From contig CACWSX010000033.1 of assembly GCA_902763615.1 (NCBI GenBank), positions 1-33,435 of the forward strand: a DNA stretch of 33,435 nt, in the 5' to 3' direction. A program made the translations under genes and the position numbers. The DNA is from an uncultured Prevotellaceae bacterium. Its GTDB lineage: Bacteria > Bacteroidota > Bacteroidia > Bacteroidales > Bacteroidaceae. How positions within the stretch are numbered: the first letter of the stretch is position 1; each line of letters begins with the position of its first letter. The notes below the pieces were generated by a model. It saw only the letters and a list, made by a program, of their open reading frames with translations. It was not told the DNA's origin and made no database searches. Shown here piece after piece: positions 1-6,938 of the stretch.

Positions 1-168
1 CAGGATATGGCTCATGATTGTGGTTTCTTCTACACTGTGCAGAAAACACGAAGCCGTAGCCACCGTCTGGACATCTCTATCCGCTACACCTTCAACGCCC
101 AGAAGAGCAAATATAAAGGCACAGGTGCAGGTAAAGCCGAGCAGGAGCGCATGAGCAACAGCAATTAA
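1..168 (+). CDS. C-terminal end of an outer-membrane beta-barrel / TonB-dependent receptor-like protein (partial)
   Basis: An open frame enters from the left edge and stops with TAA at 166-168, giving the last 55 residues of a larger protein. The segment RLDISIRYTFN has the alternating pattern of a closing beta-strand. It is followed by a polar Lys/Gly tail ending in EQERMSNSN. Bacteroidetes TonB-dependent-receptor-like barrel proteins often end with such a strand and a short polar tail. The plug and most of the barrel lie outside the window, so substrate and exact family cannot be given. It ends 93 bases before the next start codon, and a separate promoter lies between, so it is probably not co-transcribed with the next gene. 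Confidence 0.55.
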   Translation, partial: QDMAHDCGFFYTVQKTRSRSHRLDISIRYTFNAQKSKYKGTGAGKAEQERMSNSN

Positions 169-209
169 TGATGCCATTCATCACAAATCGCCTCAGAATA
201 TCCCAGAAA

Positions 210-241
210 TTTGGAGTATTCCGCAACAATTTGTAACTTTG
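210..241 (+). promoter_or_regulatory. Bacteroidetes-type promoter for the CAT-like gene
   Basis: TTTG at 210-213 and TAACTTTG at 234-241 match the -33 and -7 elements of Bacteroidetes promoters with a 20-base spacer. This places transcription just before the ATG at 262. It argues against the in-frame ATG at 211, which would lie inside the promoter. Confidence 0.7.
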
Positions 242-261
242 CAGTCGAAAACAAATATACA

Positions 262-879
262 ATGAAACAGGAAATCAATCCCAAGGACACCAATCGGGCC
301 ATCGCCTTCGAGCTGTGGATGAAATCGCCCATGCCGATGGTGACGCTTACCAAGACCTTCGATGTGACGCGGCTCTGTAAGGTAAGCCGTCGGAGCGGTA
401 TGAAATTCAATATGCTGCTCTGCTGGTGCATCGGCAAAGCTGCATCAAGGATAAAGGAGTTTTATATGTTACCTCATAACGGGAAACTGTACAAATATGA
501 CCGTATGGCTATCAACATGATAGTGGATAACATAAAGGGCGGACTCAGTTTCTGCGATGTTGCCGTCAGCGACGATCTGGAGACGTTTAATGCCAATTAT
601 CTGCATCTGACAGAGACCATCTGCCAGACCTGTCAGGACATCCTTGACGATGAGGCTGTGATAGTAGGCACGTCGGCAGTGACTGGCACGGAACTCGACA
701 GCATCGTCAATCAGTACAGCGGCATCTACACCAATCCCTTCCTGGCATGGGGCCGTTATCGCAAGCATTGGTTCAAAGTGACTTTGCCCATCTCCTTCCA
801 GTTTCATCACGCCCAGATGGACGGCTCACATGCCGCTCGATTCCTGGAAGAACTGCAAAAGACTATCAATACGATATAA
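262..879 (+). CDS. Chloramphenicol acetyltransferase-like (CatA-type) O-acyltransferase
   Basis: The product is a 205-residue cytosolic protein with the length and end-to-end pattern of the CAT family, trimeric acetyl-CoA-dependent O-acetyltransferases. The diagnostic motif HHAQMDG is at residues 182-188. By family knowledge the second His (183) is the general base and Asp187 is structural, so the active site looks intact. The ATG at 262 was chosen because the promoter at 210-241 precedes it. A DUF418 membrane protein starts three bases after the stop, so the two are likely co-transcribed. Many Bacteroidales genomes carry chromosomal CAT-like proteins of unknown substrate. Chloramphenicol resistance is therefore possible but is not implied. 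Confidence is high for family and low for substrate. Confidence 0.85.
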   Translation: MKQEINPKDTNRAIAFELWMKSPMPMVTLTKTFDVTRLCKVSRRSGMKFNMLLCWCIGKAASRIKEFYMLPHNGKLYKYDRMAINMIVDNIKGGLSFCDVAVSDDLETFNANYLHLTETICQTCQDILDDEAVIVGTSAVTGTELDSIVNQYSGIYTNPFLAWGRYRKHWFKVTLPISFQFHHAQMDGSHAARFLEELQKTINTI

Positions 880-882
880 ATC

Positions 883-2001
883 ATGATGTATAAATCCCGC
901 AATCTCCCTAACACCCGGATCGATGTGGCCGATGCCTTGAGAGGTATCGCTGTAGCCGGCATTATCCTATATCACTCCGTAGAGCACTTCAATATCTTCA
1001 CGCAAGAGCCAATAGTCCATCCGCTGGCAAGTGACCAGATAGTGGCCGACGTGCTGGCCTGGCTGCTCTCAGGCAAGATGTATGGCATCTTCGCCATGCT
1101 CTTCGGCTTGAGTTTCTTCATCATGAACGACAACCAGCAGCAGAAGGGCAAGAATTTCTCTCTGCGCTTTGCCTGGCGCATGTGCCTATTGTTCGGTTTT
1201 GGCATTGTCAACGTGGCCTTCTACGATGGCGACATCCTGATGCTCTATGCCTGCTACGGCTTGCTGCTCATCCCCATCAGTTATCTGCCGTCGAAGTGGG
1301 TGTGGTGCATCATCGCCCTGCTCGCCATCCAACCCGTAGAACTTTATTGCCTGCTGACAGGCACCACGATTGACCACAGCACTTTATGGGAAGTGTATGG
1401 CAAGATCAACAGCGTACACCAGCATGGTACATTCTGGGAAAACACCCTCACCAACCTGCGATACGGCTTTGAGGTGAATTCCCGTTTCAATATCTTCAGC
1501 GGACGACTCACGCAGCTGCTCTGCCTCTTCATCCTCGGCATGCAGTTAGGGCGCCAGCGATTGTTCTATAACGAGGGCAAAAATCTAAAGATATGGCACA
1601 GCATCCTCATCTGCTCTGCCATCATCGTCATCGCGCTGAGTTTCATGGATTTCGGGGAGCTGGACTTCTGGCTCAAACCCATCTACAACCTCATTATCTT
1701 ACTGATGATCGTCTCGGCTGTGGTGTCTGCTTGGTATGCCTTCGAGGGTGTACGCAGTGTGCTCCATCACCTCTGCATCTTCGGACGCATGAGCCTTACA
1801 AACTATCTGCTCCAGTCCATTATCGGCTGCGCCATTTTCTGCGGCTATGGGCTTGCCTGCTACCACTATTTAGGCATCACCTATGCTGTCATGGTCGGAT
1901 GCGGAATGATCGTTTGTCAGTATCTCTTCGCCCGTTATTGGTTCGCCAGCCATCCTCGTGGACTATTAGAAGGCCTTTGGAGAAAACTGACATGGATCTA
2001 A
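883..2001 (+). CDS. DUF418 (YeiB-like) polytopic membrane protein
   Basis: The product has 372 residues and about nine to ten hydrophobic segments. The opening motif DALRGIAVAGI around residues 17-27 is typical of DUF418 proteins, where a conserved 'D.LRG.A..GI' precedes the first membrane helix. The segment YGIFAMLFGLSF (about 67-78) and the C-terminal stretch with GRMSLTNYLLQS also fit. DUF418 proteins are distantly related to membrane acyltransferases, but their biochemical role is not established. The gene follows the CAT-like gene by three bases, so an acyl-transfer pair is a reasonable inference only. Two ATGs in tandem (883 and 886) could serve as start. No clear hairpin follows the stop, but a new promoter lies 85 bases downstream. 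Confidence 0.85.
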   Translation: MMYKSRNLPNTRIDVADALRGIAVAGIILYHSVEHFNIFTQEPIVHPLASDQIVADVLAWLLSGKMYGIFAMLFGLSFFIMNDNQQQKGKNFSLRFAWRMCLLFGFGIVNVAFYDGDILMLYACYGLLLIPISYLPSKWVWCIIALLAIQPVELYCLLTGTTIDHSTLWEVYGKINSVHQHGTFWENTLTNLRYGFEVNSRFNIFSGRLTQLLCLFILGMQLGRQRLFYNEGKNLKIWHSILICSAIIVIALSFMDFGELDFWLKPIYNLIILLMIVSAVVSAWYAFEGVRSVLHHLCIFGRMSLTNYLLQSIIGCAIFCGYGLACYHYLGITYAVMVGCGMIVCQYLFARYWFASHPRGLLEGLWRKLTWI

Positions 2002-2062
2002 ACAAATAGCATAACTAGCTAAGTCCTGCGACCAGACATTTTGAAAAAAATCTCTTGCGGCT

Positions 2063-2093
2063 ATTGACTTTAAGGAATATTTTTGTATCTTTG
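2063..2093 (+). promoter_or_regulatory. Promoter for the small membrane peptide and the Ntn-amidase gene
   Basis: TATCTTTG at 2086-2093 is a full match to the Bacteroidetes -7 element. A TTTG-like ATTG at 2063-2066 sits 19 bases upstream. Transcription would start about 12-15 bases before the ATG at 2111. Confidence 0.7.
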
Positions 2094-2110
2094 CAGCAAA
2101 AAGAAAGATT

Positions 2111-2191
2111 ATGGATTTATTACACATTATTGCTGTCATCGCCTTAGTGGTTATCGGAGTGCTTATCTTCAGAAGCAAGAACAACGGATAA
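2111..2191 (+). CDS. 26-residue single-pass membrane peptide
   Basis: This is a complete short frame with ATG at 2111 and TAA at 2189-2191. It encodes 26 residues: a short acidic start (MDLLH), about 15 hydrophobic residues (IIAVIALVVIGVLIF) and a basic polar end (RSKNNG). It is the first frame after the strong promoter at 2086-2093 and ends six bases before the amidase ATG. It therefore occupies what would otherwise be an unusually long leader for this organism. Possible roles are a small membrane protein acting with the amidase or a leader peptide. Supporting it are the promoter position, the clean membrane-helix pattern and tight spacing. Against it, any short frame can arise by chance. 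I recognise no family. Confidence 0.5.
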   Translation: MDLLHIIAVIALVVIGVLIFRSKNNG

Positions 2192-2197
2192 TAGACA

Positions 2198-3262
2198 ATG
2201 AAAAAAGCATTAAAGATTGCACTGTTGTGCGTGTTGGGACTGATAGTCGTAGTCGGCGTATTAGTCTGGATGGAGTTCAGCCCGCTGGTAAAGGGTGCCA
2301 GATCATGCGAGAAACTTGACAACGGATTGTACTATATGGAGTACAAAGGTGATGACGGATTCGACGAACTGATGGCAAAAGGTGGATTCGAATCAGCCGA
2401 CCAATTGGCCAGTTACGCCATCGAGTTCCTGTCGAAAGGTCACTACAAGCCAGAGGTGAAGACGTCGAAAGAGAGCTTCGGCTGCTCGGCACTCACTGTC
2501 ACCACACCCGATGGCGACATCCTGATGGGACGAAATTTCGACTTCCCGTCGGCCACTGGCGTTGTGATGCACACCATTCCTACTCGCGGCTACGAAACGA
2601 TCACCACCTTCAATGTGGAGTTCTACGGATTTGGCAAGGACTTCAAGCCCGAGGGATTCAAAAACCAGTATATGTGTCTGACTGGTCTGTTTCTAGCCCT
2701 CGACGGCATCAATGAGAAAGGTCTCGCCATTGCCGATCTGATGGCTGGCGACTCGATAGAGACACATCAGCGCACCAGCAAACCCGACCTTACCACAACG
2801 GCCGCCATCTGCTATATGCTGAAGAATGCTGCCAACGTCAATGAGGCGATAGACCTGCTGAAAGGCATCGACATGCACTCTGACATCGGCTCCGCTCACC
2901 ATTATGCGATGGCCGATGCCTCGGGCAGAAGTGTGGTGGTGGAATATGTCGACAACGAGATGGTGGTTGTAGAGTCACCGGCAGTGGCCAATCACTACCT
3001 CTGCGAGCAGAAGCACAATGTGGGACTCGCCGAGGGCGACAATCGTTACGACCGTCTCTGCCAGCGGTTCGAGCAGACAGGAGGCGTCATGAGTAAGAAG
3101 CAGCTGACCGAGGCCATCGCCACTGTATCACAGCCTCAGCGGGAAGGTTTCCTCGGTACGGCTTGGACGATGGTGATGGACCTGAAGAATCCTTCGGTCA
3201 CCTATTATTCCCGTCGCCATTTCAGCAAGTCGTTCCACTTCAAATTGTCACAGACGAAATAA
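2198..3262 (+). CDS. Membrane-anchored Ntn hydrolase, linear amide C-N hydrolase / C45-like acyltransferase family
   Basis: The product has 354 residues. Residues 4-24 form a hydrophobic N-terminal anchor or uncleaved signal, placing the catalytic domain outside the inner membrane. The segment FGCSALTV at 94-101, followed by GRNFDFP, resembles the nucleophile region of C45/choloylglycine-hydrolase-type Ntn enzymes, with Cys96 the probable nucleophile. These families use a Cys, normally at the mature N-terminus after self-processing, to cut linear amide bonds such as acyl-amino acids, penicillins or conjugated bile salts. The motif GLAIADLMAG and the acidic and Asn residues downstream also fit. 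The substrate cannot be told from sequence. Cleavage before Cys96 would remove the membrane anchor, releasing the mature enzyme unless the two parts stay associated. It probably shares a transcript with the 26-residue peptide. Confidence 0.75.
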   Translation: MKKALKIALLCVLGLIVVVGVLVWMEFSPLVKGARSCEKLDNGLYYMEYKGDDGFDELMAKGGFESADQLASYAIEFLSKGHYKPEVKTSKESFGCSALTVTTPDGDILMGRNFDFPSATGVVMHTIPTRGYETITTFNVEFYGFGKDFKPEGFKNQYMCLTGLFLALDGINEKGLAIADLMAGDSIETHQRTSKPDLTTTAAICYMLKNAANVNEAIDLLKGIDMHSDIGSAHHYAMADASGRSVVVEYVDNEMVVVESPAVANHYLCEQKHNVGLAEGDNRYDRLCQRFEQTGGVMSKKQLTEAIATVSQPQREGFLGTAWTMVMDLKNPSVTYYSRRHFSKSFHFKLSQTK

Positions 3263-3270
3263 TTTTAGTC

Positions 3271-3291
3271 AAAAAGGGCAGTGCCACACTG
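3271..3291 (-). terminator. Weak hairpin plus T-run, possible terminator of the leftward chimeric gene
   Basis: CAGTG (3279-3283), loop CCA, CACTG (3287-3291) form a five-base-pair stem. On the minus strand it is followed after three bases by five T. It lies 57 bases past the stop of the chimeric acetyltransferase gene. The stem is short, so this is tentative. Confidence 0.3.
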
Positions 3292-3347
3292 TGACCTTCG
3301 GTCGCCCACGCCTTGATCAGCTCACCGGCTGCATCACATAGCGAGTG

Positions 3348-3857
3348 TCACTGATTATTTTGTGCTATCTTCTTTATGATTCGTGCAGGATTGCCAGCAA
3401 CCACCACGTTGTCTGGCACATCCTTTGTCACTACAGCGCCAGCGGCAACGACGGCATTTCTGCCAATGGTTACGCCCGGACAGATGATGGCACCGATGCA
3501 TATCCATGCATTATCTTTGATTGTCACCTTTCCGAAATGGAATAGGTTATGCCTGTCGTACAGGTCATGGTCGACCGTTGCAATTTTCAGTCCCTTCTGG
3601 GCGTTTTGGCGGAAAGTGAAGGTGGCCAGGTTCGACCACGACTTGTAATACAGCTCCTCATCGTTGGCTTTCAAACAGAGATCCATCAGTTTATGGACTT
3701 TTTCTGTGTATGCCTCGGTTTCGTTTGTGTCGAAAAGGGCGCTGGCCTCTTTCTTGGCTTCTTCTTTAGCCTCTTCGAGCTCTTTCGATGTCTCTGCAGC
3801 TGCCATACAGGGGATACAGACGAGCCATATCAGGATGGAAATGATTGTTTTGCTCAT
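3348..3857 (-). CDS. Chimeric secreted protein: sensor-like N-terminus joined to the C-terminal part of a hexapeptide acetyltransferase
   Basis: The product has 169 residues with two unlike halves. Residues 1-21 are a type I signal peptide ending in AAA. Residues 22 to about 90 are a charged helical segment including [11 protein letters not shown], resembling the periplasmic helical (TPR-like) sensor start of Bacteroidetes two-component proteins. From about residue 93, the motif [11 protein letters not shown] begins the last turns of a left-handed beta-helix acetyltransferase of the NodL/LacA/Maa type, with the family His (TVDHD), then [24 protein letters not shown] and [10 protein letters not shown]. 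The normal N-terminal half of that enzyme, including substrate-binding turns, is missing. I infer a gene fusion by deletion and probably no enzymatic activity. The ATG at 3857 was chosen because it starts the signal peptide; an in-frame ATG at 3878 adds seven residues almost at the predicted transcript start. Confidence 0.65.
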   Translation of the reverse strand: MSKTIISILIWLVCIPCMAAAETSKELEEAKEEAKKEASALFDTNETEAYTEKVHKLMDLCLKANDEELYYKSWSNLATFTFRQNAQKGLKIATVDHDLYDRHNLFHFGKVTIKDNAWICIGAIICPGVTIGRNAVVAAGAVVTKDVPDNVVVAGNPARIIKKIAQNNQ

Positions 3858-3891
3858 GTGGTTCTCTTTTGCACTCATTTACTTTTGGCAG

Positions 3892-3899
3892 CAAAATTA
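3892..3899 (-). promoter_or_regulatory. -7 promoter element for the chimeric gene
   Basis: TAATTTTG on the minus strand (CAAAATTA on plus) lies 35 bases before the ATG at 3857 and matches TAnnTTTG. It shows that the chimera still has an ordinary promoter. Confidence 0.6.
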
Positions 3900-4046
3900 C
3901 GAAAAAACTTTTCTCCCAAATATTTCTCTCTTATTCGTTACGGAAAAGCAGAATAAGCTTGATGGTGCAAGAATGAAATCCGTGATATCAGAGACCTGTT
4001 AGTGAATATTTTAAAGAGAAAATTTGGAACTTTCGGAAAATAACCT

Positions 4047-4054
4047 TAAATTTG
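4047..4054 (+). promoter_or_regulatory. -7 promoter element for the FISUMP gene
   Basis: TAAATTTG matches TAnnTTTG and lies 25 bases before the ATG at 4080. Together with the element at 3892-3899 it makes 3858-4079 a divergent promoter region. I see no other gene in that stretch. Confidence 0.6.
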
Positions 4055-4079
4055 CACTCAATTAGAGTAGGAACAATAT

Positions 4080-4751
4080 ATGAAGAAGATTTTTCTTATG
4101 GCGTTGTCGCTCATGTTCGTTTGGGCAGTGGGCAATGCAAAAGTAAATGGTAGTGACAATGAGGCAGAAACGCCCGATGGCGTGGAGGCTGTGGATTTAG
4201 GACTTAGTGTGAAATGGGCAAACATGAATGTGGGCGCAACGAAGGATTCCGGCTTTGGCACTTACTTCGCATGGGGTGAGGTCAAACCAAAGCATTACTA
4301 TTCCTGGGGAACCTATTCATGGAGCCATAAAGATACCACCTTCTTGCTGAAGTATTCCACTACCGACAAGAAGCATCAGTTGGCGCTCTCTGACGATGCT
4401 GCCCGCGCCAATTGGGGCGGTGAATGGAGGATGCCTACTGTTGGTGAGTGCGAGGAGTTGATAGACCCGAATAAATGCGAATGGGAATGGATCACGAAGG
4501 ATGGTGTCAACGGCTATAAGGTCACAGGCAAGAAGACGGGCAATTCCATTTTCCTCCCCATTACCGGTTTCCGATTCTATGGGGATGTTCAGTTCCGTGC
4601 AATCAAAGGCATTTACTGGACATCGACGCTCCATACGAGCAATCCCGTTAAGTCATGGTTTCTGCAATTCGACGGCTCTAATATCGACGTGACCTTCGGA
4701 AAACTTTCAAGTAATCGTTTCAGTGGCCGTTGCATCCGTGCCGTCAGGTAG
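4080..4751 (+). CDS. Secreted FISUMP-domain protein
   Basis: The product has 223 residues. Residues 1-20 form a signal peptide (basic start, hydrophobic core, GNA before the likely cut). From about residue 35 the phrase VDLGLSVKWANMNVGA is the hallmark opening of the Fibrobacter succinogenes major paralogous domain, followed by YFAWGE, WRMPTVGECEEL and a C-terminal SGRCIRAVR. The family is abundant on Bacteroidetes and Fibrobacteres surfaces and is thought to be structural or binding; no catalytic role is established. There is no lipobox and no sorting domain, so it should be periplasmic or released. It has its own promoter and faces a rhodanese gene tail to tail, with 24 bases between stops. 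Confidence 0.85.
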   Translation: MKKIFLMALSLMFVWAVGNAKVNGSDNEAETPDGVEAVDLGLSVKWANMNVGATKDSGFGTYFAWGEVKPKHYYSWGTYSWSHKDTTFLLKYSTTDKKHQLALSDDAARANWGGEWRMPTVGECEELIDPNKCEWEWITKDGVNGYKVTGKKTGNSIFLPITGFRFYGDVQFRAIKGIYWTSTLHTSNPVKSWFLQFDGSNIDVTFGKLSSNRFSGRCIRAVR

Positions 4752-4775
4752 CTGCTGATTGTTAGGCATCTGCGA

Positions 4776-5180
4776 TCAATTGTCAGAGGCTGGCCTGTAA
4801 CTTGCTGTCACAGGCATATTGGCCGCTTTCCAAGCGATGATGCCACCTTTCAGGTTCACTAGTTTGTAACCTTCATAACTGAGTTTTCCGGCTGCGCCAG
4901 CAGAGCGTCGGCCACTTCGGCAGTATACGGCAATCTTCTTGTCCATAGGAAGTGTTGCCTTTGCTTTCTCTACAAAATCGCTCTGTTGATAGTCGATATT
5001 GATAGCCCTTTCCAGATGCCCTTCGGCGAATTCACTGGCGGTTCTTACGTCGAGCACAACCACATTGGTGTCGGCTGCCAATTCTGCGAATCCGGTAACA
5101 TCTGCGTTTCCAAAATTCTCTTGGCCACATGCTGAGTTCAGACCCAGCACTGCCAATAAATAGGTTAAAATCTTCTTCAT
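4776..5180 (-). CDS. Rhodanese-domain lipoprotein
   Basis: The product has 134 residues. MKKILTYLLAVLGLNSAC is a lipoprotein signal with the lipidated Cys at 18. A single rhodanese domain follows: LDVRTASEFAEGHL at about 43-56, then the active-site loop CRSGRR at 87-92 with Cys87 as persulfide-carrying nucleophile, and GGIIAWKAANMPV at the end. Single-domain periplasmic rhodaneses usually carry sulfane sulfur or act in thiol chemistry; the partner is unknown here. The ATG at 5180 was chosen because it begins the signal peptide and lies 22 bases after a -7 element. An upstream in-frame ATG (5204) lies within that element. Confidence 0.88.
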   Translation of the reverse strand: MKKILTYLLAVLGLNSACGQENFGNADVTGFAELAADTNVVVLDVRTASEFAEGHLERAINIDYQQSDFVEKAKATLPMDKKIAVYCRSGRRSAGAAGKLSYEGYKLVNLKGGIIAWKAANMPVTASYRPASDN

Positions 5181-5201
5181 AAACAATCCTAAAATTTGGT
5201 G

Positions 5202-5209
5202 CAAATATA
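5202..5209 (-). promoter_or_regulatory. -7 promoter element for the rhodanese gene
   Basis: TATATTTG on the minus strand matches TAnnTTTG and fixes the start at 5180 rather than 5204. Confidence 0.65.
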
Positions 5210-5231
5210 GTAATAATTCAGCAAATATGCC

Positions 5232-5239
5232 TAAATTTG
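5232..5239 (+). promoter_or_regulatory. -7 promoter element for the ResB/CcsA/symporter/GreA unit
   Basis: TAAATTTG lies 28 bases before ATG 5267. It overlaps the possible TTG start at 5237, which is therefore unlikely to be translated. It is the only TAnnTTTG noticed ahead of the four-gene unit. Confidence 0.6.
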
Positions 5240-5266
5240 CAGAAAAATAAAGAAATATTGGGTAAA

Positions 5267-6139
5267 ATGAGGCAAATGTTTAAAGGATTTCTCATAGGTG
5301 GAGGCTTTATCATTGCGGGAACAATACTGGAATTGTGCTTCGGTCCTGTGACGTGGGAGGTTTTTGCGTGGCCTGTCAACGGGATCGTTTTGGCCGGATT
5401 CCTAGCGATGATTGCCATTGTGTTTCTGTTACGGAAACGGGGCAGCGTTTTCCGTTTTATTGGTACTTATCAGGCTGCCATACCAACGCTTGTCTATGTC
5501 GTTGTGCTGACTGTCATCATGGGATTGACGCGTCAGGATGTTCATGGTGCATGGTTTAATAATATGCTGACATTTTGGCCCTTTGTGCTCATCTATGTGT
5601 ATATGGCAATGATTCTTGGTGTGGTGATTCTGCGCCGTTTGTCGAATCTGTCCAGCTGGCAGCGTGACGTTCCCTTCCTTCTGAACCACCTTGGTTTGTT
5701 TCTCGCGATGACTACCGCAACGTTGGGTAATGCTGATATGCAGCGGCTGAAGATGATTACGGAAGTGGGTAAACCAGAATGGCGAGCAATGACACAGGAT
5801 GGCGCTATCCGTGAGATGCCATTGGCCATTGAGCTGAAACGGTTTATTATGGAAACCTATGACGATGGCTCACCCAAGCGTTTCGCATCGGATATTCAGA
5901 TTCTGACGAAGTCGCGTAAAAACATGCAGGTCACCATCGATGTGAACAAACCCGCCGAGGTGGATGGTTGGAAGATCTACCAATATGGCTATGATACGGA
6001 GATGGGGGCTATGAGCCAGATCTCGATATTAGAACTGGTGAGCGACCCGTGGTTGCCATTGGTTTATACAGGTATTTATATGATGCTGGGTGGAGCAGTG
6101 TCTATGTTTATTTTGGGTGGTAGGAGAAAACGTGTATGA
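5267..6139 (+). CDS. ResB-like cytochrome c biogenesis membrane protein
   Basis: The product has 290 residues from the ATG at 5267 (an ATG three codons later is an alternative). There are four or five hydrophobic segments in the first 160 residues, a soluble extracytoplasmic region with WKIYQYGYD typical of ResB/Ccs1 ('GW..Y..gyd'), and a last membrane helix LVYTGIYMMLGGAVSMFILGG before a basic tail. ResB works with CcsA in system II cytochrome c maturation, keeping apocytochrome thiols and delivering haem. It is shorter than Gram-positive ResB (over 500 residues), as expected for the compact Bacteroidetes form. The ccsA-like gene overlaps its end by four bases (ATGA), indicating translational coupling. 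Confidence 0.82.
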   Translation: MRQMFKGFLIGGGFIIAGTILELCFGPVTWEVFAWPVNGIVLAGFLAMIAIVFLLRKRGSVFRFIGTYQAAIPTLVYVVVLTVIMGLTRQDVHGAWFNNMLTFWPFVLIYVYMAMILGVVILRRLSNLSSWQRDVPFLLNHLGLFLAMTTATLGNADMQRLKMITEVGKPEWRAMTQDGAIREMPLAIELKRFIMETYDDGSPKRFASDIQILTKSRKNMQVTIDVNKPAEVDGWKIYQYGYDTEMGAMSQISILELVSDPWLPLVYTGIYMMLGGAVSMFILGGRRKRV

Positions 6140-6918
6140 TTTGGGAGCAATTTATCTATTTCGCGATAACGGCAGTACTGCTATGGGCAGTAGGGGCGTG
6201 GGCGGCATGGCGTAATAAGACTGCATTGACTTATATATCGACCGTCATTGGACTTGCCGTTTTTTTCAGTTTTATCTTGATGATGTGGATTTCGTTGGAG
6301 CATCCGCCATTGCGCACGATGGGTGAGACACGACTATGGTACTCTTTCTTCCTTCCATTGGCAGGTATTATTGTCTACTCGCGCTGGAAATATAAATGGA
6401 TACTCTCGTTTTCAACAGTGTTGGCACTGGTGTTCATTTGTGTCAATATCTTCAAACCTGAGATTCATTCCAAGACGTTGATGCCTGCTTTGCAGAGTCC
6501 TTGGTTTGCTCCTCACGTCATTGTGTATATGTTTGCCTATGCGGTCTTAGGTGCTTCGACGGTAATGGCGCTTTACCTGCTCTTCATAAAAAAGAACAGA
6601 GTATCAGATGAGGAATACGAGATTACTGATAATCTTGTCTATGTAGGTCTCGCTTTTATGACCATTGGTATGCTCTTTGGTGCTCTTTGGGCTAAGGAGG
6701 CTTGGGGACATTACTGGTCGTGGGATCCCAAGGAGACCTGGGCTGCTATCACCTGGTTTTCTTATTTAGTCTATATTCACTATCGCCAGTTACCGAAGCA
6801 AAAGCCCAGGTTGGCCTTCTGGATGCTTATTCTCTCCTTCGTTCTTCTACAGATGTGTTGGTGGGGCATCAATTACCTGCCATCCGCCCAAGGCACCAGT
6901 GTACATACGTATAATTAG
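6136..6918 (+). CDS. ccsA: CcsA-family cytochrome c assembly protein (haem handling)
   Basis: The product has 260 residues with about eight hydrophobic helices. The tryptophan-rich WWD signature is clear at residues 190-200 (WGHYWSWDPKE), followed by TWAAITW. This loop binds haem at the outer face of the membrane in CcsA/CcmC proteins. Conserved His candidates are H127 (in WFAPHV) and H257 near the C-terminus. With the ResB-like protein upstream (four-base overlap) it forms the split system II synthase found in Bacteroidetes. No c-type cytochrome or NrfA/NrfH gene is in view, so its client is elsewhere. The symporter gene starts 20 bases later. Confidence 0.9.
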   Translation: MIWEQFIYFAITAVLLWAVGAWAAWRNKTALTYISTVIGLAVFFSFILMMWISLEHPPLRTMGETRLWYSFFLPLAGIIVYSRWKYKWILSFSTVLALVFICVNIFKPEIHSKTLMPALQSPWFAPHVIVYMFAYAVLGASTVMALYLLFIKKNRVSDEEYEITDNLVYVGLAFMTIGMLFGALWAKEAWGHYWSWDPKETWAAITWFSYLVYIHYRQLPKQKPRLAFWMLILSFVLLQMCWWGINYLPSAQGTSVHTYN

Positions 6919-6938
6919 ATTATTTTCAGAAAAGAATA

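Noticed and set aside
5237-5266. TTG start adding ten residues to the ResB-like protein
   Set aside because: The TTG overlaps the -7 element TAAATTTG at 5232-5239 and would not be transcribed.
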